From positions 1 through 8,185 of the forward strand of contig JAEKKE010000386.1 in NCBI GenBank assembly GCA_019510535.1: a stretch of DNA of 8,185 nt. The letters run 5' to 3'. The position numbers were made by a program, and so were the translations under genes. The notes below the pieces were generated by a model. The model was not told where the DNA came from and ran no database searches. It saw nothing but the letters and a program-made list of their open reading frames with translations. Positions 1 to 6,232 of the stretch are shown here, piece by piece. This stretch comes from Acidobacteriota bacterium. GTDB lineage: Bacteria; Acidobacteriota; Terriglobia; Terriglobales; Acidobacteriaceae. Positions within the stretch are counted from its first letter, which is position 1; each line of letters starts with the position of its first letter.

Positions 1-25
1 CGACGAGTGACGAAGAGATCGGGAA

Positions 26-86
26 TCGGGGTCCCCAGTCAGCTTTGCTGGCTGGGGTGAAGAAAGTCTGCCCCGGCCCTCCGGGT
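26..86. repeat. Hairpin-bearing intergenic element, left copy
   Basis: Positions 33-43 and 47-57 form an 11-bp stem with a TTT loop; ten pairs are Watson-Crick and one is T/G. The stem is framed by TCGGGGTCCC at 26-35, CTGGGGTGA at 52-60 and CTCCGGGT at 79-86. The same three blocks recur in the same order and orientation at 1149-1214, on the other side of the rhomboid gene, with a different stem sequence that still pairs. There is no T-run after either arm, so this does not look like an intrinsic terminator. I infer a dispersed intergenic repeat family; copy number elsewhere in the genome is unknown. Confidence 0.6.
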
Positions 87-184
87 TGCGGCGCAAATTC
101 GCCCATACTTCGTTGTCGGCCTTGACTTGTGGGCCCGCCACAGTCTTCGGCCTCCGCCTCGTCTGAACAAATTTGCGCCGCAAC
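85..184. repeat. 100-bp nested inverted repeat
   Basis: GTTGCGGCGCAAATT at 85-99 is repeated as a perfect inverted copy at 170-184, a 15-bp stem enclosing 70 bases. Inside, 124-132 and 138-145 form a second stem of eight pairs with one bulged T around a GCCCG loop. The size and perfect ends fit a small palindromic repeat or MITE-like element, or a structured RNA. No transposase is present and I see no clear target-site duplication. It lies 84 bases upstream of the rhomboid start, so an effect on that gene's expression is possible but not shown. Confidence 0.55.
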
Positions 185-214
185 GCTGTCGACAGGAGTT
201 TGATGACACACCCT

Positions 215-235
215 AGCAACAGGAGAAATGCTCTA
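215..235. repeat. 21-nt repeat, copy 1
   Basis: This unit starts AGCAACAGG and ends AAATGCTCTA. It matches 6233-6253 at 19 of 21 positions, the two differences being adjacent in the middle. It lies in the leader of the rhomboid gene, 33 bases before the ATG. The match is too long for chance within 8 kb, so the two are related pieces of a dispersed intergenic repeat. Confidence 0.5.
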
Positions 236-267
236 AATGCTACCCTGAAGGAAGCAAGACCCATTTG

Positions 268-1101
268 ATGGACCCCGCCGAACAATCCCCCCATTCTGCA
301 CCGCAGCCTGATGTTCTGCCACCCGAGCCAGGGCCGCAGCCGCAGGAGAACCGCTCCGGCTGGCGTTTTCTCGCCGCCCCGGCGACGTACACCTTGCTGG
401 GCGTCAACTGCGCTGTATTTGTGTGGATGGTGCTGCACGGGGTTTCGCTAACACTACCCTCTCCGCAGGATCTGCAGCACTATGGCGCCAACATTACCGC
501 GCTGGTCCTGGAGGGACAGTGGTGGCGTCTGCTGACGGCGATGTTCGTTCACGTCGGCATTCTGCATCTGGCCACCAACATGTGGTGCCTGTGGAACCTG
601 GGGCTTCTGGGAGAACCTCTTCTGGGTCGTCGCGGCATGTTCGCGGTCTACATTCTGACGGGCGCCGCCGGAAACCTGCTGAGCATGGCCTTCAACGTCA
701 TTCTTTGTGCCTGGGGCCAAAACTGGTGCCCTCTTTACTATTCGGCGGGCGCGGGTGCTTCAGGTGCGGTCTTCGGTCTGGCTGGAATCCTGATCGTGTT
801 GCTCTCGAACCGCAGGCTTCCTATCCCCTGGCCGGAGCTCAAGAAGCTGCGCGGATCAGTCATTCAGTTCGCCATCCTGAACCTGGCTATCGGCCTGGCC
901 ACCCTGCTCCGCGATACCGGCATTCACATCGACAACAGCGCCCATGTCGGCGGTTTCCTGTGTGGCCTGGCGATGGGGGTTCCCCTGCTGCCGCGCATGA
1001 CGGCGGGCCGTGAAAAATACCTGACCCGCCAGACCGTTACCTTCCTGGCCACCGCCCTCGGCCTGGCGCTGTTCGGGTATTGGATTGCTAACCTGCGCTA
1101 G
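268..1101 (+). CDS. Rhomboid family intramembrane serine protease
   Basis: This is a polytopic inner-membrane protease of the rhomboid family (GlpG/AarA type), which cuts transmembrane helices of other membrane proteins. With the ATG at 268 the protein has 277 residues. A Pro/Gln-rich, probably cytoplasmic tail covers about residues 1-33, followed by roughly seven hydrophobic segments. Family motifs are visible: HLATN with H100 and N104 (oxyanion side chains), GASG with nucleophile S165, and AHVGG with general base H226. All residues needed for activity are present. AAGGAAG at 248-254 serves as ribosome binding site. A TTG at 265 is in frame and 10 bases from it, while the ATG is 13 bases away; I prefer the ATG. 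The gene stands alone between two repeat-rich spacers, so context says nothing about its substrate. The family assignment is secure; the substrate is unknown. Confidence 0.93.
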   Translation: MDPAEQSPHSAPQPDVLPPEPGPQPQENRSGWRFLAAPATYTLLGVNCAVFVWMVLHGVSLTLPSPQDLQHYGANITALVLEGQWWRLLTAMFVHVGILHLATNMWCLWNLGLLGEPLLGRRGMFAVYILTGAAGNLLSMAFNVILCAWGQNWCPLYYSAGAGASGAVFGLAGILIVLLSNRRLPIPWPELKKLRGSVIQFAILNLAIGLATLLRDTGIHIDNSAHVGGFLCGLAMGVPLLPRMTAGREKYLTRQTVTFLATALGLALFGYWIANLR

Positions 1102-1148
1102 CGGCGTATCTCAGAAGTTCGTGCCATAAATGTTGTCATCCTGAAGGT

Positions 1149-1214
1149 TCGGGGTCCCAGCGAACTTGTTCGCTGGGGTGATAAGTGAAGGACCGCTTTA
1201 TCAACGCTCCGGGT
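1149..1214. repeat. Hairpin-bearing intergenic element, right copy
   Basis: CCCAGCGAAC at 1156-1165 and GTTCGCTGGG at 1168-1177 pair perfectly; the realistic form is a 9-bp stem with a CTTG loop. The frame blocks TCGGGGTCCC (1149-1158), CTGGGGTGA (1173-1181) and CTCCGGGT (1207-1214) match the copy at 26-86. It begins 48 bases after the rhomboid stop codon. A termination or mRNA-end role for the rhomboid transcript is possible, but no T-tract follows the stem. The rest of the 1102-1367 spacer holds this element and the hairpin block at 1273-1361; I see no gene in it. Confidence 0.6.
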
Positions 1215-1272
1215 CTACAAAAACTCTTCATGATCTATGCGGCGGACATTCGCCTTCACTGAAGAACTATGG

Positions 1273-1361
1273 AGCGGGCCTTCAGCCCTTAGACTTCAAC
1301 ATGCCCGATACCTGGGGCGTTGCCCCAGGCTGATATAGAACGCGCCTTCAGCGCTTATCCT
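1273..1361. repeat. Three-hairpin repeat block
   Basis: Two related units, at 1273-1296 and 1338-1361, each contain a 4-bp stem closing a CTTCA loop: GGGC/GCCC at 1276-1279 and 1285-1288, and GCGC/GCGC at 1342-1345 and 1351-1354. The second base pair is G-C in one and C-G in the other, so pairing is kept while sequence changes. Between them lies a perfect 8-bp stem with a GTT loop (CCTGGGGC 1311-1318, GCCCCAGG 1322-1329). The block sits just past the B2 stop codon on the - strand. I associate such units with dispersed repeats of acidobacterial genomes, from memory only. It may act as an mRNA 3' end for the B1-B2 transcript, though there is no T-run. Confidence 0.55.
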
Positions 1362-1367
1362 AGTGAC

Positions 1368-1856
1368 TCAGCGGAAGCTGGCATTTGTGTTGAATACACC
1401 GGCGCCGGTGTTCTTCCCCGCATCAGGAAATACCGCGATCTGGGTGTAACCCACGGCTTCGCGCACACCCACAACAGGGCGCCCACCCGCCGTAACCCAT
1501 ACGTGTGCCGCTAGCTTTTCTTTGGGATTGACTCCGTAGTGCAGCGTCGATGCAATGCCACGCCGGCGAAGCATCTGGTGCGCAGCGATGCCGCGATGGA
1601 AGCAGACCGAACGCCATGGCAGGCGGATCGAGGTACGCTGCACGGCCCAGCTCACGCGTTTGATTTCCCGCAGGCTCTGCTCCTCGGCAGGTTCTCGAAC
1701 GCGCAGCCGTGGCTGCATGCAATGCCGGTAGAGTTTGCCGGGAAGCACATCCAACACAAGCCACGACAGAAATAGCCACGCTGTCGCTTCCGCAGCGAGG
1801 GGAATCTCACGCCATAATCCGAATTTACTGGTCTTAATTTTGCTACCCAGGCTCAT
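1368..1856 (-). CDS. Lasso-peptide-type B2 leader peptidase
   Basis: This 162-residue protein matches the stand-alone B2 proteins of lasso peptide clusters (transglutaminase-like cysteine protease fold, Transglut_core3), which remove the leader from a precursor peptide held by the B1 protein. A hydrophobic N-terminal helical part covers about residues 18-40. The catalytic region has C85 in SVCFHRG, then the RRRGI stretch at 98-101 and AHVWV with H118. In McjB the third triad residue is an Asp about 12 positions after the His; here that place is G130, and the only later acidic residues are E133 and D145. The ATG overlaps the stop codon of the B1 gene (ATGA), and there is no ribosome binding site before it, which points to translational coupling. 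A perfect 16-bp palindrome lies at 1396-1411 within the 3' end. No cyclase gene is near. The family call is good; lasso product formation is doubtful. Confidence 0.8.
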   Translation of the reverse strand: MSLGSKIKTSKFGLWREIPLAAEATAWLFLSWLVLDVLPGKLYRHCMQPRLRVREPAEEQSLREIKRVSWAVQRTSIRLPWRSVCFHRGIAAHQMLRRRGIASTLHYGVNPKEKLAAHVWVTAGGRPVVGVREAVGYTQIAVFPDAGKNTGAGVFNTNASFR

Positions 1857-2149
1857 GACAGGCGGCGAATCAGGTTCTGCTCTCGCATCTTTTCCATGAG
1901 TGCGAGCACGTCACGCTCCACCTCGGCCGCGTCGTGATGGTAGATCTCGGCCAACTCACGCACCATGGCGCCGACCTCAGGTCCATGCTCCAGCCGTCGC
2001 CAGATGTCGCTGCCGATCGTGTCCAAGCCGTAATAGTGCCCTTTGGCAAGATTCATCAGAACGACGTTACCGTCGACCTCGGATCCAATCTGCTCGTTGC
2101 TCCAGATATAGCGGTCCTGGAGTCTGATCGGTTGGTGTACAGCCGGCAT
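1853..2149 (-). CDS. PqqD-like peptide recognition protein (lasso B1 type)
   Basis: From the ATG at 2149 the product has 98 residues, the usual size of PqqD-family proteins (RiPP recognition elements). These bind the leader of a ribosomal peptide and present it to processing enzymes. The typical pattern is visible: a beta segment GNVVLMNLAKGHYYGLD at 27-43, then GSDIWRRLE at 46-54, and a C-terminal helical part with DVLALMEKMREQNLI at 80-94. The stop overlaps the B2 start by four bases, the usual B1-B2 arrangement. An in-frame ATG at 2242 would add 31 residues without PqqD character and would overlap the divergent kinase gene, so I chose 2149; GGGGA seven bases upstream is a weak ribosome binding site. 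It could also be a PqqD-like protein of another peptide pathway, but the B2 neighbour favours the lasso type. Confidence 0.82.
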   Translation of the reverse strand: MPAVHQPIRLQDRYIWSNEQIGSEVDGNVVLMNLAKGHYYGLDTIGSDIWRRLEHGPEVGAMVRELAEIYHHDAAEVERDVLALMEKMREQNLIRRLS

Positions 2150-2200
2150 AACTCTTTCCCCATCTTCGTAGATTGTTGTAAAACTGGAAGCGATCTCCCC

Positions 2201-3139
2201 GTGACCACTTCTGCAACAGATTACTTCCTCTGCGGCTGGCATGTACGCTCAGAATTTCCTCTGCCCGAACTTGCCCTTTGGCAGGATACCCGGCATCTGC
2301 CAGACATCACACTGACCCTGAACGAGCCGGAGTTCGTCGACCCGGGCGCGCCTGCGGCCTGGCCCGGTTTTCAGATCGAAGCACCCGCTCTCGGCCGCCT
2401 TGAGATGCCCGCCACCTGTACTTTTTCCGTGAAGGACGGCTGTGAGATCCGACTGCGGGTCGAACCCGGCGCAGATCCGATCGAGGTCCGGAACTTCCTG
2501 TATGGCACAGGCCTCGGCATCATCTGTCATCAGCGCGGCGTCTTCCCGCTGCACGGCTCCTGTTTGAGCCTGGGAGGCCGCGCCGTCATCTTCTCCGGAC
2601 GCTCCGGAGCAGGCAAGTCTACCCTGGCCGCAACCCTCACCCAGCGGGGACATACCATGCTTTCGGACGATGTCTGCGCTTTGGAGCCGGCAACCGAGGG
2701 ATGGTCCGTACGTCCAGCCTTTCCTCGCGTCAAACTGCTGCCGCAGTCGCTGGAGATCCTGCCCGACCTGAAACAGTCCGGAGTCCATGCCGCACTACAG
2801 GGCAAGTATCACTTCCGTTTTGAGAACGTCTCCGCCTTCTCACAGAAGACCACGCCCCTGGCGGCTATCTACTTTTTGGAGCGGGGTGAAGCCGGAGAAC
2901 CCGCTACGCTCCTACGGAAAACCGGGATGGATGCCCTGCTGCTGGTCCAGCAACAGGTCTTCCGCCGCCGCGCAGGAGAGCTGCTTGGGAGACGGGCAGC
3001 CATCTTCGCCTCTTCAGGGGCCATTGTCTCGAAAGTTCCGGTCTATGTGCTCCGCCGCGCTTTCGATCTTCAGCGGCTGCAGGAAACTATCGATCTGCTG
3101 GAAGAGGCACATCAAGCTGTCCCCGTTCGGGAAAAGTGA
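2201..3139 (+). CDS. HPr-kinase-like P-loop protein (peptide kinase candidate)
   Basis: The protein resembles the catalytic domain of HPr(Ser) kinase/phosphatase and the HprK-related proteins found in lasso peptide clusters, where such kinases can phosphorylate the precursor (known for paeninodin). Counting from the GTG at 2201 it has 312 residues. Key features are H118 in PLHGSCL, the Walker A loop GRSGAGKS at 133-140, and a following DD pair at 156-157 in LSDDV, the order seen in HprK. The N-terminal part (about 8-100) begins with YFLCGWHVRSEFPLPEL, as in other HprK-like proteins. GGAAG at 2186-2190 lies 10 bases before the GTG. The frame is open back to 1934, but that part is antisense to the B1 gene, so I reject it. 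The gene is divergent from B1-B2 by 51 bases. HPr itself is not encoded nearby. The kinase fold is well supported; the substrate is inferred. Confidence 0.8.
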   Translation: MTTSATDYFLCGWHVRSEFPLPELALWQDTRHLPDITLTLNEPEFVDPGAPAAWPGFQIEAPALGRLEMPATCTFSVKDGCEIRLRVEPGADPIEVRNFLYGTGLGIICHQRGVFPLHGSCLSLGGRAVIFSGRSGAGKSTLAATLTQRGHTMLSDDVCALEPATEGWSVRPAFPRVKLLPQSLEILPDLKQSGVHAALQGKYHFRFENVSAFSQKTTPLAAIYFLERGEAGEPATLLRKTGMDALLLVQQQVFRRRAGELLGRRAAIFASSGAIVSKVPVYVLRRAFDLQRLQETIDLLEEAHQAVPVREK

Positions 3140-3163
3140 TATACCGATATATAAATTAATCTC

Positions 3164-5326
3164 CTACCTCACCTGGAACTCCGGAGATCCGAGAACCAGT
3201 GCCGTCAGCATATTCAGGGTGTCGGGCGGACTCATCGGCTGTTGCGGTTGAGCTGGTTGCTGGGCTTGACTGGTCTGGGTTTGAGCGATTTGCGTCTGGC
3301 GCTGATCGAGCTGAGATCCGGTCTGCGCCTGCGGCGCCGGCTGAGCGACCTGCTGATGGATCAGGGCGTTCGTCTTCTCTGAGACCGGGCCTCCTACCAG
3401 CGTCGTTTCCAACACGTCCAGAGCGACGTCCATCCCGGTTATCGGCGAAGGCATACGTCCTCGGACAGACGACACCGAATCGACGATCCTCACCGCCCGG
3501 ACCTCGCCGTTACCGGCGGGGGCGCTGACCGGCTTCACTCCTCCGGAGACCGAAGGCTGCGACATCAGGCCGACGGCAAGCAGGCGGGACGAGTCGAACT
3601 TCTGCCCACCGTACTTGCTCTGGGTCAACTGCATGGCGAAGTTCAGCCGGTCAATCAGAGCAGTGGTATTCATCCAGTGATCGGCGGTGATGTAGTAGCC
3701 GGTTGGCTCCAGCTTGCCGTAGAAAGGCATTCCCATCTGGCGCAGGGTCTGCACCATCTGACCGGGATTGCCAGGGTCGGTTGCCGTGGCGCGGAAGGCT
3801 GAGGCGAGAAACTCCTGCGGCGTCTTCACCTTGTTGCGGAAGTACTTCCGCGAGTTGAACTCAGGCGAGTGCACCATGATCAGAAGCACCTGCTTGATAT
3901 CTCCATAGGTCTGCTGAAAAGTATCGGCCATGCGATCGACCAGTGCCGGTGGAGGATCGTCCGCGACAAAGCGCTGCGCCAGCTTCCAACTGATGAAGTG
4001 CGCGGTCTGCGGCATCGATGCAAGCCGGGTCAGAGCAATGATTCCCTGCTGCTGACCGTTCTGCGGGTCGTCCGCAATGGTCTGTCCGAACCACAGCTTC
4101 TCCCCGGGTTCATGTTTCTTGGGATCGAAGAGGAACTTGCCCCCAAGGTTCTGGTTGTCAACGCTCCAGCCCGTCAGGATGCCAGCGAGCTGAGTCACAT
4201 CGGCCTGCGAGTAGCCGCCGTTGACGCCGACAGTGTGCAGTTCCATCACCTCGCGGGCGTAGTTCTCGTTCAGGCCGCGGCCGTTCCGTTTGCCATCTTT
4301 GCGTTTGCCGCCGTTGGCCTCGCTGTTTGGTCCGATGGAGGTGAAGTTGTCGAGGTAAACCATCATCGCCGGAGACTTGGCGGTCGCCAGCAGCAGATCG
4401 CGGAACTTGCCCAGGGCGTAGGGCCGAATGGCGTCGCGCTCATAGGCGGGCGTATACCACTGGTCGGAGTCTTTCGGACCGTAGACGTTGAAGTGATTGA
4501 ACCAGAAGTCGGTCATCACCTCCTGCACCTGACGCTCGCTCAATACCATGCGCAGCATCTTCGCCTCACTCAGCTCCTGCAGGGCACGGTAGCTTGAACC
4601 TGAGGGCGCGGCCATGGCATAGAAGTACTCCCGCTCGCGTGGTGTGAACTCGCCGATCAGAAGGGTGCGCTGTTCTCCGGCAACATACTGGGCAAAAGCC
4701 GCTCGGTCGGCTACGGGACGCGACAGGAGGTTCGCCATGCGGTCTTTGCGGTCGATCGCAAAGAGTTCCCCGGCGATACGGGCAGCAGTGGCCTGATCAA
4801 CTTTCTTCTGCTCCTCCTGCTGTTCCGGCGTAGGCATGTGGCTGGTGCCGTCCGCGTCGACCTTTTTATCGTCCAGCGACTTCTGCCAGCGCCAGAGCCC
4901 GACCTCGTAGACTGCGGCCAGCTGCGGGTCGGACGGTTTAGGCATCTTGCCTTCGGCGACCTGCTGCACCACGAACTGCGCCGGGAAGGTCTGCACCACC
5001 TGATCCGGCGTCATGCGCAGGACCGGATAGTCACCCAGGCGCCGCGCCACTGCGTCGTCCTTGATGCTGTTGGGATCGAGTTGCTGGGCAAACCACTTGT
5101 CGGCGCCCATGGAGAGAACCTGCTCCACCTCGCCCGGCCGCGCTCCAAAGGTGAACCGGTTGAGAATCTGCTGCGCTCGCTCACGCTCGGTGAGGGGCTG
5201 CAAGGGCATAGCCTTCTCGGCTTTGGGCGCTTTCGACTTCGACATCTGTGCGGAACGCACCATCTGTGCCGGAAGCAGGATGGCAGGCAAAAGAACTACG
5301 GCAAAACAAACAGACGCTCGGTGCAT
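3164..5326 (-). CDS. Secreted DUF1800 domain protein
   Basis: This is a large exported protein of the DUF1800 family (PF08811), whose function is unknown. The 720 residues start with a Sec-type signal peptide (hydrophobic 5-20, cleavage near A20 or A26). Family motifs follow: LNRFTFGARPGE at 55-66, DFWFNHFNVY at 273-282, NENYAREVMELHTVGV at 353-368, LTGW at 384-387, KHEPGEK at 404-410 and a C-terminal LVLGSPEFQVR. Residues 660-697 form a Gln/Pro/Ala/Thr-rich linker with 15 glutamines just before that end, which looks like an expanded low-complexity insert. A strong ribosome binding site GGAGGT lies eight bases before the ATG. DUF1800 genes often stand beside a DUF1501 gene; none is here. It follows msrQ after 66 bases and converges on the kinase gene with 24 bases between stops. 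Family call secure, role unknown. Confidence 0.92.
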   Translation of the reverse strand: MHRASVCFAVVLLPAILLPAQMVRSAQMSKSKAPKAEKAMPLQPLTERERAQQILNRFTFGARPGEVEQVLSMGADKWFAQQLDPNSIKDDAVARRLGDYPVLRMTPDQVVQTFPAQFVVQQVAEGKMPKPSDPQLAAVYEVGLWRWQKSLDDKKVDADGTSHMPTPEQQEEQKKVDQATAARIAGELFAIDRKDRMANLLSRPVADRAAFAQYVAGEQRTLLIGEFTPREREYFYAMAAPSGSSYRALQELSEAKMLRMVLSERQVQEVMTDFWFNHFNVYGPKDSDQWYTPAYERDAIRPYALGKFRDLLLATAKSPAMMVYLDNFTSIGPNSEANGGKRKDGKRNGRGLNENYAREVMELHTVGVNGGYSQADVTQLAGILTGWSVDNQNLGGKFLFDPKKHEPGEKLWFGQTIADDPQNGQQQGIIALTRLASMPQTAHFISWKLAQRFVADDPPPALVDRMADTFQQTYGDIKQVLLIMVHSPEFNSRKYFRNKVKTPQEFLASAFRATATDPGNPGQMVQTLRQMGMPFYGKLEPTGYYITADHWMNTTALIDRLNFAMQLTQSKYGGQKFDSSRLLAVGLMSQPSVSGGVKPVSAPAGNGEVRAVRIVDSVSSVRGRMPSPITGMDVALDVLETTLVGGPVSEKTNALIHQQVAQPAPQAQTGSQLDQRQTQIAQTQTSQAQQPAQPQQPMSPPDTLNMLTALVLGSPEFQVR

Positions 5327-5392
5327 GGGGGACGTACCTCCGCGTGCCTGTTTAGAACCGTAGCCGGCAGAGAAAGTTGCGAAGGACGTGTC

Positions 5393-6178
5393 TTATACGG
5401 TTTGCACCGCACGGGAAGCCGCCGGTGCCTTGCTCCGCTTCCACAGCATCCACGCGAGACGGCCCAGAAGCAGCGCAATCAGAACGGCGGTATCCCTCCA
5501 CGGCGTAAGCACGCCCTTCTTCACCAGCCACCAGTAGTGGATGACAGCGAGTGCTCCGGCAACATAGACCCAGCGATGCAGCCGTTGCCACGGCTTGCCG
5601 CCCATCCTGCGCAGCACCCATTGAGGACTGGTCAGCGCCAGCAGCAGCAGAATGAACCAGCACAGAAGACCCACCTGGACGAACTTACGCTTCATCGCAT
5701 CTTCCCGGATGGTGGGCCAAACGGCGACCAGGTTCGTCCACAACACGCTCAGATGCCCAGACCTTACTCCTTCCCAGGCCCCATTCACGTCGTAACCCGA
5801 GAAGAGAAAGAGATAGGTGCCGAGGTGCAATGTTCCATAGAAGAAAGCAAAGAGGCCAAGCATGCGGCGGAAGCGAATCAGCCATGCCAGCTTCGGCGAC
5901 AGGCGGCGGACGGGTGTGATCGCCAGCGAGATCAGCAGAAACCACATCGTCCAGTCGCCGGTGATGTGGGTAAGCGTATTGACCGGATCGGCGCCGAGAG
6001 CGTCCGGCTGGGTTCCGCTGGCTGCCAGCCAGAAACGCCAGGCGACCAGCACAAACGGGAGCAGGCTGAGAGGAAAGACAATCCACTTCAACAGCGCAAT
6101 CGAACGGTTGTTCAAATCCCCAAGCCCGCCTTTCCCCTGGAGCACTTTCCCTGTAGGTATAGAGTAGGGCTTCCGCAT
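5393..6178 (-). CDS. msrQ: MsrQ, haem-binding membrane subunit of methionine sulfoxide reductase
   Basis: MsrQ (YedZ family, ferric-reductase-like transmembrane domain) passes electrons from the respiratory chain to the periplasmic molybdoenzyme MsrP, which repairs oxidised methionines in envelope proteins. The 261-residue product has about six membrane segments. Haem-ligand histidines are visible: H118 in YGTLHLG, and H201 (QRLHRW) and H214 (AVIHYWW) with the same 13-residue spacing as H151 and H164 of E. coli YedZ. H71 also lies in a conserved-looking HITG. The N-terminus is somewhat longer than usual; in-frame GTG (residue 12) and TTG (residue 22) are alternative starts. The ATG has only a GCGGAAAA-like site, buried in the hairpin at 6184-6207. 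No msrP gene is in the window, although the two are usually adjacent. The family is clear; the partner must be elsewhere or differ. Confidence 0.9.
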   Translation of the reverse strand: MRKPYSIPTGKVLQGKGGLGDLNNRSIALLKWIVFPLSLLPFVLVAWRFWLAASGTQPDALGADPVNTLTHITGDWTMWFLLISLAITPVRRLSPKLAWLIRFRRMLGLFAFFYGTLHLGTYLFLFSGYDVNGAWEGVRSGHLSVLWTNLVAVWPTIREDAMKRKFVQVGLLCWFILLLLALTSPQWVLRRMGGKPWQRLHRWVYVAGALAVIHYWWLVKKGVLTPWRDTAVLIALLLGRLAWMLWKRSKAPAASRAVQTV

Positions 6179-6183
6179 CTATG

Positions 6184-6207
6184 GGCGTTTTCCGCAATGA
6201 AAACGCC
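6184..6207 (-). promoter_or_regulatory. Hairpin immediately upstream of msrQ start
   Basis: GGCGTTTTC at 6184-6192 and GAAAACGCC at 6199-6207 form a perfect 9-bp stem with a 6-base loop. In the - strand transcript the stem ends five bases before the msrQ ATG, and its 3' arm and loop contain the only Shine-Dalgarno-like purines for that start. It may limit msrQ translation or stabilise an mRNA end after the upstream gene. No U-run follows on the - strand, so it is a poor intrinsic terminator. A regulatory role is inferred from position alone. Confidence 0.4.
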
Positions 6208-6232
6208 GCTGCACTCTTTTTCCGGAATACCC

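Noticed and set aside
423..1013. 196-codon open frame overlapping the rhomboid gene
   Set aside because: It is another frame of a gene whose catalytic motifs are intact in the chosen frame.
1137..1232. 31-codon - strand ORF (MKSFCRPG...) considered as a precursor peptide
   Set aside because: It is encoded across the hairpin repeat at 1149-1214, lacks a ribosome binding site and shows no leader motif.
1320..1514. Short + strand ORF considered as a lasso precursor
   Set aside because: It is opposite the B2 gene, begins inside a repeat hairpin, and lacks a ribosome binding site and a leader/core pattern.
1934..2200. Upstream extension of the HprK-like frame to an ATG at 1934
   Set aside because: It is antisense to most of the B1 gene and has no HprK character; similarity starts after 2201, where a GTG with GGAAG is present.
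3140..3163. Terminator between the convergent kinase and DUF1800 genes
   Set aside because: The 24 bases are AT-rich but hold no stable stem with a T-run.
3869..4597. 242-codon open frame on the + strand
   Set aside because: It is antisense to the conserved core of the DUF1800 gene and has no recognisable motif.
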